From positions 152,702,649-152,766,648 of the forward strand of contig NC_061115.1 of the NCBI RefSeq assembly GCF_002878395.1: a DNA stretch of 64,000 nt, read 5' to 3'. The notes below the pieces were generated by a model that was given only the letters and a program-made list of their open reading frames with translations, was not told the origin of the DNA and made no database searches. Positions 35,700 through 48,021 of this stretch are shown here, piece after piece. The position numbers and the translations under genes were made by a program. How positions within the stretch are numbered: position 1 is the first letter of the stretch; each line of letters begins with the position of its first letter. This stretch comes from Capsicum annuum. Taxonomy: Eukaryota; Streptophyta; Magnoliopsida; Solanales; Solanaceae.

Positions 35700-37375
35700 A
35701 AGGTCAGTTGGAAAAAATGAAAGTAATAATTTGAAGAATTTGGATAGATAAAAGAAGATGACGATGAAGAAGAAGATTTGGGAATTTAGGGTTAAATTTT
35801 AGGAGGAAGATGAATATATAAGAAATGGGAGAAAAAATGACCGTTGGGGGCCAAGTGACAGCAAGTCAGCAAAATGTGCCAGGACTGACACTAACACATT
35901 TGATGCCTATTTTATTTTACGTCCTTAAAATGAACATGTCTACTTGATGCCTATTTTATTTTAGGGGTTTGAAATGAACACCGTCGATGGGTTGCGCCTT
36001 TTTTATTTCAATTCACTTTAACCTTTTTAAACGTATGGCAATTTTTTATGTCCAACAAAAGTTGAATTTTTATAATGCAATAGATTCTCCATCCGTTGTA
36101 ACAGTTATCCTACCTGTTCTGACATATAGTTTATCTGTTGCAATAGGTTGGTCATCTGTTGCATTATCTCAATGTTTTTATCTAAAGTCCATCTGTTGTA
36201 ACAGTGGGAAGACATGTTTGATAAATTCCAACAGATAACCTACCTGTTGCAACATATGTATAAATCTGTTCTATTATTCCAATAAATATGTCTTCTGTTG
36301 CAACAGATAAAGTCCATCTATTGCAACATATGTCTAAATATGTTCTTTTTTCCCCCAATAAATGTGTTATCTGTTGCATTATCTTGATGTTTTTATCTAA
36401 AGTCCATCTATTGCAATAGTGGGAAGTCCTGTTTGATAAATTCCGACAGATCACCTACCTGTTGCAACATATGTCTAAATCTGTTTGAATTTTCTAATAG
36501 ATGTGTCGTCTGTTGCAACAGATATATTATCTGTTACAATATTTGGATCTAGTATTCCTTTTCAATTAATAAGTTCAAATCTAAGAAATAAATAAAATTC
36601 ATAGATAAAATAAAATAAATTGAAGCCTTCATAAATTAGCTGAAATAAGTCAACTAATAAATGAAATGTAAAAAAATTATTATGGGTACAAATCTCAACA
36701 AATACATCAACAACAATTTAAGTATACTGCTAAGGATTGCTTTGACAGGCTTAAGCTACAAAGATCTACTCAGTATGGACAAGTTGTTCTTTATCCGGTG
36801 CTATGGAATTTGGTTTTGTTCGTCATGGATCTTCATTGTTGCTTGCATACGGTTTCTGCACTTTTTGTTCTCTGTATTTCCATAAAAAGAGTAGTATATT
36901 GTCAATATTGTTCAGTAGTAGCTTCTTCTACATCTACCTGGAAAGCCAGAATTGGTCAATGCTAATCACGGAGATACAACAAAATAGAAAAGGATAACTC
37001 ATCTCTTCTAGCAAATCAAATAGGTCTTCCTCATATTTTAAATTGTCCCAAACATATTATATTTCTGTTGCAATAATGAATCAACTGTTGGGACAAATTT
37101 CTACATGAGGAAGACCCTGTATGATAATTTCCAACGGATGAACCATCCATTGCAACATATGAATCATCTAATGCACCAGATAGGTCGTCTGTTGGAAAAA
37201 ATAAAAATGGTACAAAGAGCTGTTTGATTTGCTAAAATAGACGAGACATATGTTGCACCAGATAAAGTATCTAGTGCAACAGGTTAGTCAACTGTTGGAA
37301 CAGATGTATATATCTGTTTGATAATTTTCAACAGATGTGTCATCTGTTGAAACAGATATGTATCTGTTTGCTTTG
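35700..37375. other. Palindrome-repeat region, no confident gene
   Basis: Holds many TGTTGCAACAGAT variants, including exact palindromes at 36294 and 36509, and an AGTCCATCTGTTGTAACAGTGGG-like block repeated near 36186 and 36410. On the minus strand near 36950 a CAG followed by GTAGATGTAGAAGAAGC could be the start of a further exon of the pseudogene at 37380-39236, but it soon meets stops. Confidence 0.4.
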
Positions 37376-37379
37376 TCAT

Positions 37380-39236
37380 TTGGAAGACATATAATATATT
37401 CATCTTCTTCAACTCGTGCTGCTCTTCTTTAGATATTGTACGTTGCTCAGTGCAACACGCAGACAGAGGAGTTACAATTTCGCTTTTTTGGATGCCTGAT
37501 AATGCCCTGGAAATCACTCTTCTTCTCCTCTTAGCCCTAATCTCTAATGGAGCAGATAGAAATAAAATTCTCTTTGATGGAATGATACCCCTCTTAGATC
37601 TCAATTCCTTTACAGAAATAGTTAATGCATTAGTAGCATTAATCACTACATCAAGTTCTTGACATTTGCATGCAGAACATTCGCTGGAGAGGCAAAATTT
37701 GTGTAACCAATATGATCATACTCATAATGGTTTGCTTTAAATATTATAAGAGGAGCATCATTAGCACTAACAGCAACACCACTACCATCACCAACAGCTC
37801 CATCAACAACAATAAGCCCACCCTCCAAAAAAAAATTTTCTTGTAATGGTTGTTGCTCTAAACAATTTCATTTTTATTCTGTCGATGACCTTAGGGTCCG
37901 ATAAAATTTGCACAGACCATAAAGTAAAAAAATGGCATCTTCAACTCTCGATTGGTTAGAACTAGCGACGGATGCATATTTTAACATAAATCATTACATA
38001 TATTAGAATGATAATTAGATCATTCAAAAAATATTAATTAAAAGAAAAATTAATTATAATTATACTTATTGCATCCTTCGGGGGGTTGAAGAGATCAAGA
38101 AATTTTGCATTTTTATGAGTTTTGGCCGACAACCATCTCAAGATTCTTGGATAGGAAACTCCTTCCTGGTAGTTCACTTGTTGTCTCAAATAAAAAATGG
38201 CCTCAAATGCCCAAGCCTATAAAATAACACCAATAAATCAAAACCATTATTGAGCGAAAAAAATGAATGATATCATAATAGAAGAAACATTTACCATGAA
38301 AGCTCATGGGAAGCCATATAAGTTGACTGTCTTTGGCGCTAACGGAGTTAACAAATATTTGACAGTCATTTTAAAGCTTTCATACCCCCATGGATAGCTG
38401 TTAAATGCCTCAAGATCCTCGGAGAGCTTTATTAAATCGAAGCTTATGTTGTTGTTAACGTCTCTCGCCCAAAGAATATTATGTACAAACCAAACCAAGC
38501 ACAATGACTGCTTGTTCTTCTTTGAAAGTCCTTTACCTTTCAATGTTTCTATCAAATTTTTGTTTTTGAAGCTTGGACCAACAATGGACACCATTTCATT
38601 AAGATCACACGACTTGCCTTTGCCTTTTTTAGGTGTATGGGGTACTTTTTTTTGGGTTAGAATAGTTATAACTTGAGAAGGAGGATAACATTTTAGTCCA
38701 GTAACTATGGTAAACTCCTTCCAACCAAAAAAAATAGGCATGCCACAGTAATTTATCCACACCTCATCCACCTTATCTTTGTTTTCATACATAAACCTAC
38801 GCTTGAGAAGTTCATATACCATTTTTATTTGGAAACGAGCATTGTTGTCCTCCGATAAATCAAGATATTTCCCAAAGCAGCTGTCCCTGAAATAAGCATC
38901 TAATTTTTATTCTTGAAGTATTTTTCTGAAGGCGTTGAAAGATTCTCCCATGGCTGACTCAACCATGAAATCACCCGTTAAATCTGCGGCACCATCGCAC
39001 TGCTTTCTCACAGGATAACGATCAATGATGAAGGCTTTGACCAGCTCTTCGGTGGATAGGCTATTAGCATCTCTATCATCTCTTTTGAAATATTCCTCCT
39101 CCCTGTGTTTATCATATTTTTCTCCCGATTGAGATAACCCTTGTAAAGCAAGCTCATAGAGTGGTGGATGTAGCCTAGCTGCTTCACTTTTTCCTTTACT
39201 TGGACTTGATTCGGTTTCTATTTTTTTAGGAATCAT
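37380..39236 (-). pseudogene. DUF1985/Ulp1-like transposon-associated gene, peptidase lost
   Basis: Start ATG at 39236. One long first exon (38295-39236, 314 codons) opens [20 protein letters not shown] and carries the DUF1985 region: SCFGKYLDLSEDNNARFQ, DEVWINYCGMPIFFGWKEF, CLVWFVHNILWARDVNNN, SYPWGYESFKMTV. It has two in-frame stops (about 38907 and 38304), each one base from a sense codon. Exon 38070-38216 reads AWAFEAIFYLRQQV to FNPPKDA; its donor reads AT in place of GT. Exon about 37400-37975 contains NRELKMPFF, LEGGLIVVDG, a Cys-rich CSACKCQE phrase and SKRGIIPSKRILF, with at least two frameshifts. The Ulp1-like end is not found. It is a diverged paralogue of 32204-34896, in convergent orientation. 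Confidence 0.72.
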
Positions 39237-39597
39237 ATTATCTAAAATTAACAGAAACATAAAATAATATATTATTGTTGATTAATGCATTGTTAAAAAA
39301 GGATAACAGTAAATCAAACAAGAAAAACAGTAAAATAACAGTTGCAACAGATCACCAATTTATTGCACCAGGTAGTATATCTGTTGCAGCATATAACTAA
39401 ACTATTGCAGCGGATGAGTAATATGTTGCAACAATACAAAATATACCACTCATCTTATAAGATAGATGAATGGTCTGTTTAACAGATCACACAACTGTTG
39501 TGACATCATCTGTTGTAATATATGAGTGATCTATTGGAACAGTTAAATAATCCATAGCAATGGCTGAGTAATCTGTTGCGATAATACAAAACATATC
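39237..39597. other. Palindrome-repeat region upstream of the DUF1985 pseudogene
   Basis: No gene. Variants of TGTTGCAACAGAT and CACTCATCTTAT/CACTCATCTATT direct repeats, likely the 5' side of the minus-strand pseudogene. Confidence 0.5.
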
Positions 39598-40420
39598 ACT
39601 CATCTATTGAGAAAGATGAATGGTCTGTGCAACAGGTCACACATTTGTTGCAACACATGAGTGATCTGTTAGATATGTGACCTGTTGGAACAGTTATCAA
39701 CGATCAATATTGTTTAGATTTCTTCCAACATAGGGTCGTCTATCGCGGCAGATGAATGATCAGTTGGAAAAATCAAGTCTTGGACTTTTCCTGTAGGAAG
39801 AGTTGGTAGGATTTTATCCAATAGGAGGTTCATCTGTTGCATCAGATCATTAATCTGATGGTTCTTCTATTGCACCAGATGGTTAATTAGTTGCATCAGA
39901 TTTTTTATCCAAAGCTTACTTTGTTGCAACATATGGTAAAGCTGTTGCATCGAATTATTAATTTATTACATCAGAATTATAATCTGATGGTTCCTCTGGT
40001 GCATTAGATGGTTTATCTGTTGAGAAAGATGAATGGTCTATGCAACAGGTCACACATCTGTTGCAATACATGAGTGATCTGTTGGAACAGTTATCAATGG
40101 TCAATATTATTTAGATTTCTTCCAACATAGGGTCGTCTATCACGGCAGATGAATGATCAATTGGCAAAATCAAGTCTTGGACTTTTCCTGTAGGAAGAGT
40201 TGGTAGTATTTTATCCAACAGGAGGTTTATCTGTTGCATCGGATCATTAATCTGATAGTTCTTCCATTGCACCAGATGGTTAATTAGTTGCATCAGATTT
40301 TTTATCCGAAGCTTAATCTGTTGCAATATATGGTAAAGTTGTTGCATCAGATTATTATTCTGTTGCATCAAAATTATAATCTGATGGTTCCTCTGGTGTA
40401 TCAGATGGTTTATCTGTAGC
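39598..40420. repeat. 397-bp tandem duplication with coding-like core
   Basis: GGTCGTCTATC occurs at 39734 and 40131, and the flanking blocks align through the whole unit. On the minus strand each copy holds a short non-repetitive frame reading LLDKILPTLPTGKVQDLI and DHSSA then IDDPMLEEI, ending in a stop. The copies differ at a few residues. The rest of each unit is palindrome variants. I do not recognise the peptide; it may be an exon relic of the neighbouring gene family. Confidence 0.75.
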
Positions 40421-40490
40421 ATTATATGATGAATCTGTTATATCAGATGGTTAATATGTTGCACCAGATGGGTAATCTGTCGGAGGAAAT

Positions 40491-43490
40491 AGTAGCACGA
40501 TTTTGTTAAACAAAAAAACAACAATTTCACAATTTTTACCAAGAACAAGAATAGAACAAATCAAACCAAATTGTCCTTTTGTTTTTATAAACACAAAAAA
40601 TAAAAATCAAACTTCAAAAAAATGCAACAAATAACAAAATATCATAATTCACTTCGAAAAGAGAAGAGAAGAGAAGAAATACTAGAAATTAGAGTTTTAT
40701 TCAGACCGCATTTCAAATTAGTGCAACAAATATTGAAATTGTTAACCAATACTATAAGAGAAGTTGGTTCAAGTTCCTCGTTTTCTTCAAAACTAAAAAG
40801 ATCATAAATTTTTACCTGTGAAAGAAGAAAAGGATCGATGAAGAATTCAAAGTTGTTGTGGCCGGAGAGCAAGGCTGTCACGTCGATTGAAGTCGAGAAG
40901 GAACTGAAATCCCAACTATTTGTAGTAGGATGTTAAAGTCGCTGAGGATTGAAATAAGAAATTTGCAGAACAGTTATTTGGGAGTGAGTTGAGAGAAGCT
41001 TTCGAGAGAGGGATGAGAGACAGGTTGATTGAATTGAAGAGGGGAAATGAAGCCCAACTATTTGTTGTCGTGGGTTGAAGGGAGAAATTTTGCAGAACTG
41101 TTAGTTGGGAGAGAGTTTAGAGAAGCTGTCGAGAGAGAGGAGAGAGTGGTTGATTTGGATTGAAGAGGGGTGTGGGTTGGGTTGATTTGTATTTTTGAAA
41201 AGATTAGAAAGTTTTGAAAATATTAATCAAGTCCACAATTAACTTAATCAAGTTTCCTAATGATGTTTGACCCTATCTGTTGGTCAATGTCACCAATCCT
41301 TCATTCAAGACTTAAAAGACACCTTTCCTTCAACTTCTCAACAAACCTTCACATTCAGTTTTAAATAAAATAAGAACATGACATATTTTCCCCTACTATT
41401 ATTAGTGCCTTAACAGTTTCATTGCACGACATGCCAAAGTTCACATTCTACAACACACTAAGTCTTAATTATTTCTATCGATAACCCTAAGATCGAGTTA
41501 TTGGTCTATCGCACTAAATTGTTAGAGAAGTCATATATTTATTTTATAGGCATTTTTTTATCAGTTAAATTGAAAATCAATAATAAATATCTTATTGATT
41601 TTATTATTGTTTTAGCATAGCTAAAAATTGAAATAGATAAACCGAACCGATAATATATAAAATCAAACCGAACGATACACATCCCTAAATTTTAGCCTTT
41701 CAGGCAGACCATAACAATCAAACTTTAGTTTATACATGGGCCGAACAAAGTTTCTCAAAGTTATTTAGTGCCAGTCGAAGTAGAATAATAATATGGCAAA
41801 ACATCACATATAAACAACTTAGGCTCCTAACTAACTTAATGGTATAATTTTTACTAATTATGTTCTATAGACATTAGTTAGTGACCAAATGTATTTAGGA
41901 CTCATCAATATAATTAATAATTTAAAAGAAAGGGAAAATAATTAATGTTCATTATTATCTCCAACTTTCCCCAATATTACCTTCTATATAACAAAAAATG
42001 TTGGTTATTCTACTTCCATGATTGTTATTCTCCTTCCGTAATTGATCATTTTTTAGTACAAATGTATACAACCAACTATATTTTATACAACTGAATTTTA
42101 ACAAAATGTAGATATACAATAGTATATACAAATATATTAGAAGTTTATATTTATGCATAATGTATAATATATTACATAACTATATCAACAATATATTGTA
42201 TAAATGTATAATATTATACATATACAATTAAACGGTAAACATAAACATATGAGACAAACATATTTGTATAACATATACATATGTATATCAATTATGTATT
42301 GAATAAACATATACATATGTATATCAATGCTAATATTGTATAAAAGTATAATATTATACATATACAATTAAATGATTGAACATTTGTATATTTGGATCCT
42401 AATGCGTTGATATTCATTCTAATATGTGATACACAATGTATAAAAATCAGCGTATGTATATAAAGACAATTATATTATATGCATGTGTATATACATATAT
42501 ATAGATATGCATATGTTTATATACACAAATATAGAACAGATGTATACACATATGCATAATGTATATATGAACCAACACGTAATAAATATATATATATATA
42601 CATATGCATATGTGTATCAACACAGAACAATCTTGTATACATATATAGTTATACAAAAATATACATGTATACATCAAAACATACATCCAAGATATTCATA
42701 TGTATATGAAAATATAGAAATGAAAAAAAAAACATAGAATGCCTACTAAAATCTATGCAAATCCGACTGAATACAATTAAATCAACTATATACAGTTATC
42801 AAATTCACTAAATTTGGATCAAATGCCCAATTATGAAAATAATTCATCAAGATTTATTTTGTGAAATTACACTAATATAAATTCGATTTTCAAATTATAC
42901 ATTTTATTCTATAAGATTTCCAGAAAATTGAGATGAAGCAGAAACATTATACTTAATCGGAGCTATAGGTTCAATACATCTTGTCAATCATTAATCTGAG
43001 CTATAGGTTCAATACCTCTTGTCAATTTTTTATATAGATTTTTTTCATCCATGTGAATCAAGTTAATTGATAACTTGAAGAAACCTAAAAAAACAAATAG
43101 GGGAAATTGCTTAGAAACTTAAAGACTAATAGATGAAGTAAAAGTTAGAAAAGAAAAAAACAAAGAAAATACAATATATATATATATATACACGAAATCT
43201 TGCAAGATTACTTCAAAATCTTTAATGATTATCCGAGTGAAAGCTTAGGATGACAAATTGCAGATGAATTGAAAGAAAAACATTCTTTGAAATTATCTTT
43301 AAGTGAGAGAATCGTGTAATGGCTAAGTGAGAGAAGGATGTAAATGTTTCAGCCGCCAAATTAGCTAATTGATAAGAGAGGCTGCTTGAAAAATTAACTA
43401 CGTGAGAGAATCTTGCATTGAGTATATACATTGGGTGTAATATTTGTACATAAGGGTCCACATAAAAAATAGTTATAAAACTAACAAATA
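40491..43490. other. Intergenic, AT-rich, no gene
   Basis: 41635-41700 (AAACCGAACCGATAA to GATACACATCCCTA) resembles one end of a hAT-type MITE; I did not find its partner. 42050-42720 is low-complexity TATA/CATATG sequence that gives Tyr/Ile/Met-rich false frames. 42960-43025 contains a 50-bp duplication around GAGCTATAGGTTCAATAC. A short (TA)n lies near 43170. Confidence 0.45.
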
Positions 43491-44021
43491 ACGGGTAAAC
43501 TATATAAATGACCACCATAGTGAGTGGCTTTGTTTTTTGTTCCTCACAAGAAAAGTCCTGCAAAATTAGTCTCCCTTCTTTTTTTTATATATCATACAAT
43601 TACTTATTTATCCATCTATATCTCATATATTTCTAAACAACTCAATACTTGATTATTTTTCAACTTCGTTTTTTTCTCTTTTTTATTTTACTTTGATTTT
43701 TATTTTTTATTTTTCCTTTTTTTTAGTTTTTCTCAACACTTTTTTTCCTTTTCTCCTCTCAACTTCTTTAAAAAAAAATATCTTTTTTTCTTTGATTTTT
43801 ATGTTTGCTTTTCTCTCTTTTTTTTTTTTAACTTTTCTCAACCTTTATTTTTGTTTTATCTTTTTTGCTCAACTTTTATTTTTTTCTTTTATCCTCTCAA
43901 CTTTCATATTTCCTTTTTTTATTCTGTTTGATTTTTATTTTTTCTTTTTAAATGTCTTTCTTCTTCTTTTTTTCTTTTTCCACAATTTTTATTATTTTTC
44001 TTTTTTTTCTTCAAAATAATA

Positions 44022-44343
44022 AATTACGCCCCATTGGCAAGAGTTGAAACTACAATATTTTATCTTGATTTATTATATGTGTTATAAATCTTGTCTTAGA
44101 GACAAGACTTAGGATTTTCAAACAAGAAGTTATGTTTCATGGGTAAGAGTTGATATTACAACATTGTGTTTTGAGTTATGAGATGGTCTATAACTCTTAT
44201 CCTATAGCAAGACTTAGCTCAAGGACTTTCCAAACAACAAGTTATGCCCCATGGGTAAGAGCTGACACTATCACGTTATGTCTTAATCTATAAAAAGTTT
44301 TACAACTCTTACCTTAGAGGCATGACTTATCCCAAAGATTTTC
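44022..44343. repeat. About 110-bp tandem repeat array, left part
   Basis: Three units, each with (A)AGTTATGCCCCATGGGTAAG, GTTGA(C)ACTA, a GATTTATGAGATG-like block, TATAACTCTTACC and AAGACTTAGCCCAAGGA-type blocks. AAGTTATG-type anchors are spaced about 106-107 bp. The array breaks off at the copia left end. Confidence 0.8.
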
Positions 44344-44564
44344 AGTTAAATATAGGAAGAAAAATTGAAGCAATACAAATGAAAGAATTATTCAATATTC
44401 AGTAAACTTAACAATGAACCTATACTATATTTATACAGAGAAAAAAGTCCTGACTGTTTCTTAATTAATAGCCTAATAACAGGGGACTTCCCTGATTGAA
44501 GGGTTCCATATTTAAGAAAATCAGATCCATGATTTTATGATAATCAGCATCTGATTTTGTGACA
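44344..44564 (-). repeat. Copia 3' LTR
   Basis: Shares with 53348-53569 the blocks GAAAGAATTATTCAATATTC, AACAATGAACCTATACT, TTGAAGGGTTCC and AGATCCATGATTTT, ending GTGACA. Confidence 0.85.
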
Positions 44565-44902
44565 CTAAATAAGGTAACGTCTAAATAAGACAACATCAAT
44601 ACCCTCTCTCAAATTTATGTTGTGTATCACAAAGCATGAGTTTGGACAAAAGATAATTGTGTTGACTTCTTGACATGGCCTTAGTGAATAAATCAGCCAA
44701 TTGATCTTTCGAGGATATATATCTAAGATTAATGCTCTGATCTTCAACTAGTTCTCTGATGTAGTGACAATCTACATCTATGTGCTTGGTATTTTCATGA
44801 TGGCACGAGGTTGGTTGCTATTCTGGTTGCACTGGTGTTGTCTCCATACAATATGGTTGATCCTTCCAATTTGATGCCAAGTTCTGATAATAGCCTCCGT
44901 AG

Positions 44903-45085
44903 CTAAATAATTTTAGAGCACGCAGCTGACATACTTCTATAGGCTACTTCTATGGATGACTTTGATGTTCGAGATTGTTTCTTGCACTTCCAAGAGATCA
45001 TGCATGATTCAAGCATCATGCACCAACCTATAGTAGATCGTCTTGAATCAGGGTATCCTGCCCAATTGGCATCAGCATATCCCAC
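44903..45085 (-). pseudogene. Copia RNase H
   Basis: Reads GYADANWAGYPDSRRSTIGW, then ISWKCKKQSRTSKSSIEVAY, the hallmark RNase H segment of Ty1/copia. The first catalytic Asp (YADANWAG) is kept. Stops lie on both sides. Confidence 0.85.
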
Positions 45086-45199
45086 TATGTCCAGCGATAA
45101 AGTGATGAAAATAAGAGACTTCGATTCACTGTACCTTTTATATATCTAATAATCCTGAACAAAGCTGAGTAGTGAATCTTGTAAGGCTTCGTAACAAAT

Positions 45200-46120
45200 T
45201 GGTTTAACATCTGTACTGCATAAGAGATATCAGGACGACTCATAGTAAGATATATAAGTGATCCAACTAGACGTCTATACAGAGTTTGATCTCCAAAAAG
45301 CTCTCTTTCTTTTTATTGTATTTAGTATTCGCTTCCATTGGAGTATGAATATTTTTATTATCAATTAGATTAACTAACTTAACAAGATTATCTGCATATT
45401 TTTGCTGACTCAATTTTATGCCTTATTGTCCATAACTTACTTTCAAACTCAAAAGATATGTTAGCTTTCCAAGGTCCTTCATCTTGAACGAGGAGTATAA
45501 TAGGTTTTTTAAATGAGAGATTCCAAACCCATTGTTCCCTATAATAATCATGTCATCTACATAAATAAGGAGAATAGTAATACCCGAGCCAGACTAACGT
45601 AGAAATAATGAATAATCTGAGCTACTCTAAAGAAAAACCAGCACCAAGGATTATAGTTCAAAATGTGTCAAACCATGAGCGAGGATCCTGCTTTAATCCA
45701 TAGAGAGATTTCTTAAGACGACACACCTGATTTGGACTAGAATATTTGAAACCTGGTGGTGGATTTATGTAGATCACTTCTTGCAAGTCTCCATGTAGGA
45801 AAGCATTCTTGACATCCAATTAGTGTAACTTCCAACTTCTTATTGATGCTAAAGCAAGTAATATACGTATTGTCATCATCTTGGCTATTGGAGCAAAGGT
45901 TATTTCATAGTCGATTCCATACTCCTACTTGTACCCTTGAGCTACCAATCTTGCCTTATATCGATATAGGGACCCATCAACTTTCAGCTTGACTGAGTAC
46001 ACCCATCTACTTTCAATAATTATTGTATTTGTTAGTCTACCACCTTATCCCATGTATCATTCTCCTCAAGGGAAGCTAGTTCTTCATTCATTGCATCTTC
46101 CTAACATTTCAGACCATTAG
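45200..46120 (-). pseudogene. Copia reverse transcriptase
   Basis: Several frames on the minus strand. The active site reads YVDDMIII near 45547-45570, as in plant copia elements. Stops and frameshifts are frequent. 46122-46496 is the Ser/Asp/Asn-rich linker between integrase and reverse transcriptase, containing SSRHAPFPSRYEYS. Confidence 0.8.
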
Positions 46121-46599
46121 CCTATATGTAAGTATTTGGCACACCTATAGAATTCAAGGTTATTAGTAAGTCATATGATGGACTATATTCACCTGTAGAA
46201 TATTCATATCGGCTTGGAAAAGGAGCATGACGAGATGAGCATCTAACAGGGTCAATGATATTTTGAGGAGGGGGAGGTTGATTATTACAATTTAAAAAAA
46301 CATTATGGGAGTCATGTTGGTCAGGTGAAGAAAACGTATTCATCGGCGTAATATCATTATCAGAAAAGGTATCTAAGTCATAAGTAGTACATGTTGTGTC
46401 AGAGGAAAAATTTGGTGATGGACCAACGGCTAGGTTGTTATGGCTAGTAGAATCATGAGTCGTGAATTGATCCATAAGGATATAGTAGACAGTCACGAGT
46501 CTTTATCGGTATAAGTAAAAGAGTTTTCAAAAAAGATAACATGTCGAGATATTCTCAATAAGTGATGTGTTGAATCATAACATAAATACCCCTTTTGGA

Positions 46600-47700
46600 T
46601 ATCATTGTACCCCAAAAAAGTATATTTAACAGCTTTGGAGGATTATTTATGGCGTTCATGGTCTGAAAGAAGAACAACACATACACAACTAAATACTTTA
46701 AGGTGCGAATAGTTGGGAAATTTTGTTTGATAACATATGATGATTGTCTATTTATAAGATAAATAGATGTTTGGATTGCTTCAACCTAAAATGTTTTTGG
46801 AACATTTGATGTATCAAAAAGAGCTAAGGCAGTTTCAACAACATGTCTATTCTTACAGTCCACCACACCATTTTGTTCCGATGTAAAGGGGTAAGAACGT
46901 TGATGAATAATGTTTTTTCTTGAAAAAATTTGTGAGGTTTGAATTTACATACTCTCCTTTTGAATGAAAAATCTTGATTTTTTTCTCAAACTGAGTTTCT
47001 ATGAGGTTATAAAATTTTTTGACAATGTTTGGTACCTCAAATTTGTGTTTCAAAAAGAAAACTCATGTATAACGAGATGCTTGATCAATGAAAAAAAAAA
47101 TATTTGTAACCCATATGAGATATAATAGGAGAAGGTCCCCAAACATCGCTATGAATTAAATCAAATGGAGTAGAATAAGTAGTATTGCTGAATTGAAAAG
47201 AAAGTTTATAACTCTTTAATTTTGCACAAATCTCACAAGGTAATTTAGAGGGAAAAATTAGTGAGTCTTAACCCAACAAATTACGGGATTTCAACATGAA
47301 ATTTAAATAGGAAGCATGTGGATGGCCTAAACGAAGATTCCATAAAGTCCACATTTTATTTGAAAACTCAATGTCTTTATTTGAAGCTGAAAGAAAGCAA
47401 TGATGAAATTTTGTGTCCGAAGATTGAAGAAGAAATAGCCTGCAACCTTACGCCCCTTGGCTATCATTTTCCCTATCAATATGTTCTGAATAGTACAACT
47501 ATTAGAGGAAAAAATAACCAAACAATTCAATTCTACAAGTTGTCCAACGGATAAAAGATTCACAGTAAGTTTTGGTACACAAAGAACTTTTGAAAATGGT
47601 TTAATAAAATCCATACCCGATGCAGATAAAACGTGGCCATTTGCAGTAATAATTTCATGTGTGAAATTTGTTTTAGATAAATTAGAAAAAAATAATTATT
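46600..47700 (-). pseudogene. Copia integrase region
   Basis: 47327-47614 reads LCVPKLTVNLLSVGQL, the protease-integrase transition of copia elements. 46853-47053 reads EKKIKIFHSKGEYVNSN, the core segment near the second catalytic Asp, where Ser-Lys stands for the usual Ser-Asp. TKWCGGL, where the family has NGVVERK, follows. The lost Asp and the stops make it inactive. Confidence 0.8.
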
Positions 47701-48021
47701 TTCTGTCATATGGTTAGATGCAGCGGAACCAATATGTCATACCATTGAATTTAAAATCTTATTCTTACCAGGGTATGCAGAGGTCAGAGTTGTAGAGATT
47801 GCACTAGAGAGAGCAACCTCCAATGAATCTTGTATCATCTTATAACTATCATTACGATCAAATAATTATGGTGTCTTTTATGTTTTTGGAGTGTGTTGTG
47901 TGCTCACATCCCTTGTCATCGCCTGAAAGGCTTTATGAGGAGTTGAGCACTTTACTGCACCAGATTTCTTACGACATTCTAAAATAATATAACTATCCTT
48001 CTTATAGTAGTTACAATAATT

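Larger units (their letters stand above)
24440..40490. repeat. Dispersed TCTGTTGCAACAGA palindrome repeat domain
   Basis: Hundreds of variants of ATCTGTTGCAACAGAT or its half sites (ATCTGTTGCA, TGCAACAGAT, CATCAGAT, GCACCAGAT) fill this domain, often every 15-40 bp. TCTGTTGCAACAGA is its own reverse complement. Exact copies lie at 27512, 29633, 29828, 36294 and 36509. The motif fills apparent introns of the two DUF1985/Ulp1 pseudogenes (32760-33120, 34007-34140, 37230-37370) and avoids their exons. It also surrounds the small coiled-coil genes. No transposon ends bound the domain as a whole. Confidence 0.85.

Noticed and set aside
40111..40422. Gln/Asn/Ile-rich frame as a prion-like protein
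   Set aside because: Most of it is a translation of the palindrome repeats (LMQQ, INHL). Only the last ~45 residues look coding and are reported as part of the 397-bp duplication.
24440..40490. Regularly spaced short palindromic repeats resembling a CRISPR array
   Set aside because: The spacing is irregular, the repeats are highly variable, the sequence between them is itself repeat-derived, and the DNA is clearly plant nuclear (introns, plant transposons).
42050..42720. Tyr/Ile/Met-rich overlapping frames on both strands
   Set aside because: Low-complexity TATA/CATATG sequence gives open frames on both strands by composition alone.
43693..44019. 108-codon Phe-rich frame that looks like a membrane protein, and its mirror at 54686-55015 (-)
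   Set aside because: Both are translations of poly-T/poly-A-rich transposon flanks; their similarity comes from the inverted repeat and they show no codon or domain structure.
46122..46496. 124-codon Ser/Asn/Asp-rich frame as an independent gene
   Set aside because: It sits between integrase and reverse transcriptase of the copia element and has the composition of the usual linker there.
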